A stretch of DNA of 64,000 nt from Micractinium sp. NFX-FRZ (taxonomy: Eukaryota > Chlorophyta > Trebouxiophyceae > Chlorellales > Chlorellaceae). Both the position numbers and the translations under genes were made by a program. Under the pieces are notes generated by a model. The model was given only the letters and a program-made list of their open reading frames with translations. It did not search any database and was not told the DNA's origin. The DNA lies in NCBI GenBank assembly GCA_029339195.1, contig JAPTJF010000177.1, positions 1 through 64,000 on the forward strand, written 5' to 3'. Below are positions 56,801-64,000 of this stretch, piece after piece. Numbering within the stretch: position 1 is the first letter of the stretch; each line of letters starts with the position of its first letter.

Positions 56801-57624
56801 GCCGAGCAGCGCTGCGAGAAGGTGGTTGGCTGGAGTGCCGAGTGTGATGTCAGCGTAGGGGCGGGCGCGCTCAGAATGGCATCAGAGAGCGCAAAGAGGG
56901 CAGTCCTCATGCGGTCCCGCCTGGCGCCCCGTGGCAGATCCCGCCGGCAGCATCAGGAACTTATTCAGTGCAGGATCATAGGCGGAGATCTTGCCTGTGT
57001 TTGAGCGGCAGAAGCCATCCCAGATATTTACAAGCAAGCAAGACTCGCATTGTGCGTCTCATTTTGGACAGCACCACACGCATGGGCCTTCAGTGTTGTC
57101 AAGTGCACGGCTTTGGCGGTTGGCGGCGCCACTGGCGACATGGCAGCTGGGACTTTAGGGGCAGCCTCCGGCCCGCATTTAAATGATCAATGCCGACAGG
57201 ATGAACGAGGCAGTTTGGGGCATGCCACCTGGGTGAGAGCTGGGGGGCGGAAGCACACACAACACAGCTTGGGCCAGCCTGCACCAAACAGCCAATTAGA
57301 TCTAGTATGCATCAACTGTTCTCCTCGAGCCTGTGCCATACCACCTCTCATCCGTTGCAGGAACATTTCCTTTGCAACGGATGTTTTTGCAGAGTTTCAT
57401 GTCACATGAACCATAGGACGGGATTGCCACCAGGGACCTGTTGACATCGCGACATCATGTGGCATGCCTCAGCGCCCAGCCAGCGCCGGCGGCCATGACG
57501 CCAGCTGGCATGAAGTGGCGAGCGCATTTTGTGTCGCTTCTGATGCCCTGTGCCACCAAGGGCAATTTGGGGGCATCGGCACAGGCGGCGGCGGCCTCAG
57601 CAGAGAGTGTCGAGGGCTTCGAGG
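56801..57624. promoter_or_regulatory. Divergent promoter region
   Basis: The 824 bp separate the starts of the SGNH gene (minus) and the ankyrin gene (plus). An open frame runs from 57464 into the ankyrin gene in another frame, but the spliced start at 57625 gives a better ankyrin repeat. No binding site is claimed. Confidence 0.4.
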
Positions 57625-60600
57625 ATGCAGAGAACCCCAGTCGTGGCCGCGATTGAGGCAGGCGATGTGGAAGGGTGCGCAGCCGCGGTGGCGTTTGACC
57701 TCGTGCTCGGCCCTCCTGCGCTGCGCCACCGCCGCCGCCCGACTCCTGCCCGCCCTCTGCCGCCGCCGCCGCCTCTGCTCCCCAGGGGGCCTTGATCAAC
57801 CGGGAACGTATGCTCAGGCCTGTGATTTCCTGCCCTCCTGTAGGCTGGCCAGAGTGCTGGACAGTGGCCGGGACGTGAATGCCCCCGTCAACCTGCTGCC
57901 AGAGAGGACGGCGCTGGAGCTGGCCGCTCAATGTGGCGAGCTGCCGCTTGTGCGGCTGCTGCTGGAGCGGGGCGCATCGGCCCGCCACCGCACCACAGAG
58001 GATAGCGATGCCCTGTCCCTGGCTGTGCAGTGAGCAGCAGCGGCCGCCGCCTGTCTGCGTGCATGCCTGCTGTGTTGCTGTGTTGCTGTGTGCCCTGGCT
58101 GTGCAGTAAGCAGCAGCCGCAGCCGCAGCCGCAGCCTGCATGCCTGCTGTGCTGCCGTGTCNNNNNNNNNNNNNNNNNNNNNNNNNNNNNNNNNNNNNNN
58201 NNNNNNNNNNNNNNNNNNNNNNNNNNNNNNNNNNNNNNNNNNNNNNNNNNNNNNNNNNNNNGCAGCAGCCGCAGCCGCAGCCGTAGCCTGCATGCCTGCT
58301 GTGCTGCCGTGTCGCTGTGTGCCCTGGCTGTGCAGTAAACAGCAGCCGCAGCCGCAGTTGCTGTGTCCCTTGCTTGTGCAGTGAGCAGCGTCTGCTGCCT
58401 GCCCTAATCCTGGCCTTGGCTTGCGCAAGGTCTGATACCGGCTCACCCTCCCACCGCCCGCCCTGTCACCGCCATGCTTGCAGGGAGGGTCATGCCGCCC
58501 TGCTTGAGCCCCTCTTAAGCGCGGGCGCCGCCGGCGTGAATGAGCTGCGGGGGCGCATGTCTGCAGACAAGCAGCGCACCCTGGAGCAGGCCGGCATGCT
58601 TAGCACCACATCGCTGGCTGTGGGCGGGATCACGCCGCTGGCACTGGCAGCCATGGCCAACCGTGCCGCCTGTGTTAAGGTTGGACCATAGCGTGCATGG
58701 CAGCAGCTGCTCAGGGCGTTTGTGACATCAGCTGCACATCAGTTGGGGACAGCTGGGGGCGACAATGCGTGCGCCTTGAGCGATCTGTTGAATGCCCCCT
58801 CAGCACCGTCATTCAGAGAGCAGAATAGTGTGCAGCCCACAGCGGGCGACTGCCGTCGGTGCCCTGCCACCACCACCACGGCCACCACCACCACCCCACC
58901 ACATGGATCTCCCTTGGACAGCCTTCCCCTGCAGCCCATCCATCCCCCACCACCCCCCGTTGAATCTCCTCCCCTTGCAGCCCTCCCACCACCAAACCCC
59001 TGTTGAATCCCCTCTTCCCCTTCAGGAGCTGGTGAGGCTGGGTGCAGACCTGAACACCGTGTCCCCCGCACTGGGCTTCACGCCAGCGCAGCACGCCGTG
59101 CATGCTGGCTCCCCACAGGCGCTGGCAGCGCTGCTGGACGCGGGTGCCAACCTGGCAGTCAGAGGCAAGCCCCCGCTGCTCATGCCTGCCCTGCCCACCC
59201 CTTTTGCATCCGCCTGCCTGCGCTGCGTTGCCCTTTCCTGTCCTGCCCTGCTCTGCCCTGGCCTGCCCTGCTTGCCTGCGTGCCTGCCTGACTGCCTGTC
59301 TGTCCTCCATTTTGCACCCTCTGCTGTCCCTGCTGCCTGCATCCCTCCTCCGTCCAACCTGCTGCTTCCTCCGCTTGCAACCACCATCTCTGCAGACGCC
59401 AAGCGGCGCAACCTGCTGCACCTGGCAGCCAGCGGGCCTTCGGACGGCGGCTACTCATGCCCAGGCGGCCGGGAGCCATCGGGCGGCTGTGGCGCCGACG
59501 ACTGCCGCCATGCCCGCTGCTTGAGGGAGCTCTTCTCTCGGGGCTGCTGCCTGGGATTGCTGGAGGACCAGGAGGCGGAGAGGGGGCACACGGCGGTGCA
59601 ATCAGCAAGCCTGTGAGCTCGGTGACTGCTCACTCGCGCCTGCTGTGCATGCCGCGCCACGCCAGGTCACCCTGGAGCCAGCTGGCCGCTGGCATGCAAC
59701 TAAGCCTAGGAAAGGGCAGCCTGCGCCGCCTTGCGGCCCAGTGTGCACGCCATACGGCCTAACAAAGTATGCATGCATGCATGTCTGCGTGCATGCAGGG
59801 CTGGGCATGCTGCCGTGCTGCAAGTGCTGCTCAGCAACGGCGGCCAGCCTGCGCGGCGGCCGGGGCAGCAACCATTTGTTGAGCCCCTCATGCTGGCCTG
59901 CACATTGGGTATGCGGCTGCCTGCTTGCCTGCCTGCCTGCCTGCCTGCCTGCCCTCCTGCCTGCCGCAGGCGCAGCCTCTGCACCGCCACCAGCGCTGAA
60001 TGTGTGTGCAAAGCTGCTCGCCTGCCCATTGCTCGGCGCATTCAATCAATCAACTACATTTGGGGTCCACGGAGCCAGCAGGACTCGTGGAACGGCATTG
60101 CGTGGCTCCTGCTGCTCGACTCTCCCGTAGTGATGTCATCAACAGCCCCCTGTGCTTCCCTCTCTCAATGCACACAGGCTCCCCCCGTTGTGTGGAGGTG
60201 CTGCTGGACAAGGGCGCCAAGTACGAGGGGGCCTGCGCTCCCGGCAGCAACCTGGACGGCATGACGCCGCTTGTGGTGGCTTTGATGCCCGAGGACGAAG
60301 AGGAGGGCAGGGAGGAGCTTGCGCCCGGGCACCTGGCGTGCGCACGGCTGCTGCTGGACAGGCAAGGGAGGGGGAGGGGTGCTAGCTGGATGGGCTGGCA
60401 CGTCAGGGCTGCTGTGCTGAACTGTGCTGTACTGCGCTATGCCGTGCTGTGCCATGCTGTGATCCTGCGCCAGGTGTGACATGCAGCCGCAGCCTGCAAG
60501 TCCTGGTGCGCAGATGTGAGCGTGTGGCAGCGGTTGGGCAGGGCGATGCAGGCCTCTGCTGCTTGTGCACTCCCAAACGGTGTGCCAAGGGCCTGTCCTG

Positions 60601-61497
60601 TTGCATGCCGTACTGCAATCTCTCGTCCCTGCAGTGTTGTCGCATCGTGGGACCAAACCCGAATGTCTTCAACACCACCCAAGAACCCAAACCGTACATG
60701 GTGCATCGCCTACCCTTAACCCCAACCACTGACCCCTTGCAGGGGCGTGGCTTCCCCCAATGAGGTTGCCGGCTTCACTCTGGACCCCCGCATCCCGCTC
60801 ACCCCGCTGCATGCTCTGCTGTGCGGCGCTGTGGATGTCAGCCTGGACGCCGTGCGCCTGCTGCTGGACGCGGGGGCAGCGGTGGAGGGCACAGGCGCGC
60901 CGAGCGCTATGCACAGTGCCGAGGCCCTCGTTTTTTTGTTGTCTCCGAAGCTGGACATCTGCCCGACCCTGCCGCTGTTCCGGCTGCTGGGCAAGCTTGC
61001 CGGCGCCTGCCTTGGCTTGGCCCACAGGCTTTGCTCCTAGCCGCTGCCTCTGAGCCTAGAGCACGACGGGCGGTGTCATGTTATCTCACGCATGCCCTTG
61101 GCCCCCTGCCCTCCCCGCTTTCCTTCCGCAGCGGCTTCTGCCACAGTGGGCACCCCTCTCCTCATGGCAATCGCCACCGGACGGCTGGAAGTGGCGCAGC
61201 TCCTGCTCGACCGTGGGGCCAGCGTGGCGGCCACCAACGCCGCCGGCTTCACCGCTGTGTGCTGGGGGATGTACAGCGCAGACAGGCTGCGGCTGGTGCT
61301 GTCGGCGATGCAGCGGCAGCTCAGCAGGGCGCAGCGTGCGAAGCTCTACCAGGCGCGCACGCTGCGGGGCGAGGCAGCGTGGGAGGTGGCGGTGCCCGAG
61401 GGCGGCCTCCCCTCGCGCGAGTGCCGGCAGCTGCTGCAGCAGGCCATGCGGCAGGACGGGCTGGCAGTACAGATACCCGGGGCACAACCCGCAGCAC

Positions 61498-61534
<37 letters not shown>

Positions 61535-64000
61535 CAGCAGCAGCAGTGCCCAAGACGCAAGCGGCAGCAGCGGGGGTACTCTCGGCGCTAGCGGCAGCGG
61601 CGGCGGCGGCGGCGGCAGCGAGCAGCAGCAGCAGCAGCAGCAGAGGAAGAAGGGTAAGAAGCCCAAGTCCCATCTGGGCCCGGCGCTGAGCCAGTTTGAG
61701 CTCACGCCTGACACAACTTTAGAGGAGATGCAGCAGGCGGGGGTGGCCCTCACCTGGATCGACGTCACCGACCCAAAGCAGGTGTGTGGCCTGACCTGGC
61801 TCATGCGGTTGCTGTATGGCCTGTTGGTAAATGCAGGTACATGTGGCTGTTGGTGAATGTGTTTTATGGCTTGCAAGGCTCGGTTGCTGCAACCAGCAGG
61901 TGGGCTGCTTGGCTCGTGTGGAGGTGTGGTTGGATGAGGGGAGGGCGCATGTGGGGTGGGCAGGGTGGGGTGGAGGGTAATGGGCTGGCTTTGGAGTGCG
62001 GAATTAGGAGCCTGGGAGGCGGCAGCAAAGCGCAGACGTAGGGTGTGTTCCTGGGCATGGCTGTAGCTGACTGGGGCATGACGCCCCATGCACAGCGGCG
62101 TCGGCCTGGGCACATTGTTGCACACCGGCCTGGTGCTAGCCGGTGCATCGTTCGGCAAGCTGCCTGCCGCAGATGAGGTGCAGCAGTGCGCCAGTGCCGG
62201 TGCGCGTTGTGGCCGCGCTGCTGCGGTGGCACAGCTGCAGGGCGCGGCATATTGCCCAGGGCAGGAGGCTGCTGACCCCCTGCTACCAGGCTCATCCACC
62301 GGTGGCCTTGCCGACTGTTTACATAAGCATGCCCTCCCCTGTCTGCCCCCCTGCAGGCGGCTGCATCGCTGGCAGCGGTGTTTGAGGCCAAGGAGCGGGC
62401 GGCGCCGCATGAAGTGTACATGGGTGTGTTTGACCCCGCCTGGCGCACGCTGGCGCCAGCGGCACAGCAGGTGGGGAGGGGCGGGGCGTGCTGGCACCGC
62501 ATGCTGCTGGCGGCTGCGCAGCAAGTGGGGGCGTGGGTGATCCCCCCTGTTCCTCTCTGCCTTGCCTGAGCCCACTCACACAGCTGTGGCCTGCCTGGCG
62601 GTCCCCCGCCAGCCGCCCCCGCCTTGCCACCCACAGCCAGCCCACGGCCAGACCATGTTCCAGCGCCGCCTTTCGTCTACTGCCCGCCCCACTTCTGCCC
62701 GCATGCAGGCAGAGGCCCGCCGTGTGTTGGCCCTGCTGCAGCCGGGCACAGATTTGGAGGCCCAGATGGATGCTCTGGCCTTCATGTCATGGGCGGTGCA
62801 GAACGGCACGCTGCGCGCGCTGCTGCTTAAATCGGGTGAGCCGGGAGTGTAGCGGGCACGGTGCACCGCACCGCTTTCACTCCTGGGTTCGGTGCCTATG
62901 CGCACCACTGGCCTGCCTGCTGCACCACTGGCTGTTGCTCTCGAGGGGAAGGTATTCGGCTTGCAAAGACCGCCGACCAATCAGCTTTTGCTGGAGAGGA
63001 ACGGTCCGTCCCGTCCGGTCCTCCCCGCCTCCCTCCCGTGCAGGCCTGGTGCGCCGGCTGTGCGCGCTCGTCACCCCCGCGGCACTACAGCATGAGCTGC
63101 GCTGGCACAACGCCCTCCTCTTCACCCTGCTTCACCTGCTGCTGCTGCAGCCAGGGTGAGTGCCGCCTTGCACACTACTTCCTGCTAGGCTAATGCCTCG
63201 GAGGGTAGGTGGGGGACATAGCGACTGCCCTGCCCAGTGCACGGTTGCTACTGCGGGACGTACTGACTGCCTGGCCAGGAGCAGAAATGCTACAGCCCGG
63301 TCGCTGCCCCGCTGCCCCCACCAGACAGCGGCTGCCAGGGGCTGCTGTCCTCTGCTCCCCTGCCACCGGCGGATGCAGGGTGCCGAGATAGAAGACGGGG
63401 CAGTGCGGACAGTCGGGCCAGACTCACACTTGTATGGCACTGCCCATCCCCTCTCTCTACCGAAGTGACTCAGATATGCACGCACATGCGCATGCACACA
63501 CACATATGCACACATGCACACAATGCAGGCTGGGCGCCCAGCTGTGGAGCGCCTCGCAGCTCGGCTGCTACCTGCTGTCTTACCTGGAGCACGCGCTGCC
63601 GCCCACCGGCGCCGGCGGCGCCAGCCTGGCAGAGCTGGCTGCCAGCATGCATCCACTGTGCCTGATCCAGCTGGAGCGCTGCGTCAGCATGCTGGGCAAG
63701 GCAGGTGCGCCGGCGCGTGTGTGTGTGTGTGTGTGTGTGTGCATATGTAAATGCGTTGTATTGTGCGATCGATTGAGTGAACTGGAGACGACCAGGGGGG
63801 AAGGATGCCGGTGGAGTTGCACTGGTGTGGTTCGTGCACGCATGCATACTGGCTTTCACTTACCTGTGTTGGGCAAGGCAGCGGTTGCGATGCATGAGCC
63901 GAGCCGACGCCTTTGCCCGGCGCTCGCCCAGCGCGGGAGGACATCAGCCGCCATCCGCCACATACCCCTGCCGGCCCCTTGCGGTGTGCAGAAGCAATCG
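57625..64000 (+). CDS. Ankyrin-repeat protein, 3' end beyond window
   Basis: Fourteen exons are visible, the last cut by the window: 57625-57674, 57844-58029, 58484-58679, 59026-59164, 59396-59612, 59799-59908, 60178-60361, 60743-60990, 61132-61781, 62357-62470, 62709-62835, 63044-63155, 63529-63704 and 63992 onward. All join in phase, with about 770 residues so far. Ankyrin units include TPVVAAIEAGDVEGLARVLD, TALELAAQCGELPLVRLLLE, AGHAAVLQVLLSNGG, PRCVEVLLDKGAKYEG, TPLHALLCGAV and TPLLMAIATGRLEVAQLLL. After a Gln/Ser/Gly-rich and basic linker (RKKGKKPK) comes an unrecognised helical region (LTWIDVTDPKQ, VFDPAWRTLAP, LRRLCALVTP-like, CYLLSYLEHAL). Ankyrins mediate protein binding; no enzyme motif is seen. 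Three introns use GC donors. A 100-N gap lies inside intron 2, so no coding sequence is known to be missing. Confidence 0.85.
58021..58385. repeat. Tandem array of exon 2 end echoes around the assembly gap
   Basis: The exon 2 end CTGGCTGTGCA|gtgagcagc recurs as CTGGCTGTGCAgtaagcagc (about 58098), CTGGCTGTGCAgtaaacagc (about 58325) and TTGTGC-Agtgagcagc (about 58373), with (GCAGCC)n and GCATGCCTGCTGTGCTGCCG between them on both sides of the N run. Confidence 0.85.
58162..58261. other. Assembly gap of 100 N
   Basis: Exactly 100 Ns stand between two copies of the same repeat unit. The round number suggests a gap of unknown length. Confidence 0.98.

Noticed and set aside
57464..58033. Single-exon ankyrin start MPQRPASAGG
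   Set aside because: The frame is open by GC bias; the spliced model MQRTPVVAAIEAGDVEG joined at 57844 gives a proper ankyrin unit.
1..64000. CRISPR array, bacterial operons or phage genes
   Set aside because: No regularly spaced repeats with unique spacers were seen, and the intron-rich genes show a eukaryotic nuclear genome.

Overview
The window is nuclear DNA of a GC-rich green alga, most likely a Chlorella-like trebouxiophyte. The reasons are a plastid-targeted PsbO gene split into eleven short exons, TGTAA polyadenylation signals downstream of several genes, introns in every gene, GC-rich codon use, glutamine and alanine tracts encoded by CAG-type repeats, and a hydroxyproline-rich-style (SP)n linker in a secreted protease. 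I assembled gene models by hand from splice sites and reading frame. All close in frame except the first (BTB) gene, which needs a frameshift. I ran no database search, so family names rest on motif recognition.

Layout from left to right: a BTB-domain gene (minus, 843-2412); a 24-exon, roughly 1,008-residue coiled-coil gene (minus, 3372-16063); psbO (plus, 16496-20312), divergent from the coiled-coil gene; a small thylakoid-targeted membrane protein (plus, 20657-21285); a secreted metzincin-type metalloprotease with a proline-rich linker and a C-terminal cystine-knot-like tail (minus, 22390-27918); a plastid membrane protein resembling the ATP-synthase assembly factor CGL160 (minus, 29449-32122); a Q-rich organelle-targeted protein with a GYKxGWAxH C-terminus (plus, 32772-35127); a METTL4-type MT-A70 methyltransferase (plus, 35532-39338); a protein with four RPA32-binding-like repeats (minus, 40339-43145); a GT92 glycosyltransferase (plus, 43801-46496); a UBE2Q-type E2, SUMO-interacting motif, UBA and PARP fusion protein (plus, 47480-53926); an SGNH hydrolase (minus, 54548-56800); and an ankyrin-repeat protein that runs off the right end (plus, 57625-64000) and contains a 100-N assembly gap.

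There is no operon logic, as expected for a nuclear genome. Several genes are arranged head to head across 0.4-0.8 kb shared promoter regions. The plastid theme (psbO, the small thylakoid protein, the CGL160-like protein) and the chromatin/DNA theme (METTL4, RPA-motif repeats, E2-PARP) are interleaved and need not be functionally linked.

Two observations stand out. First, the E2-SIM-UBA-PARP fusion would put ubiquitin transfer, ubiquitin/SUMO reading and ADP-ribosyl transfer on one chain. Second, introns throughout the window carry partial tandem copies ('echoes') of the neighbouring exon edge together with its splice site, and in the coiled-coil gene these form an array of in-frame, heptad-length mini-exons. 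About one intron in eight uses a GC-AG splice pair. A roughly 60-bp dispersed element with a (TTC)n tail has inserted into a psbO intron and is flanked there by a perfect 10-bp target-site duplication.
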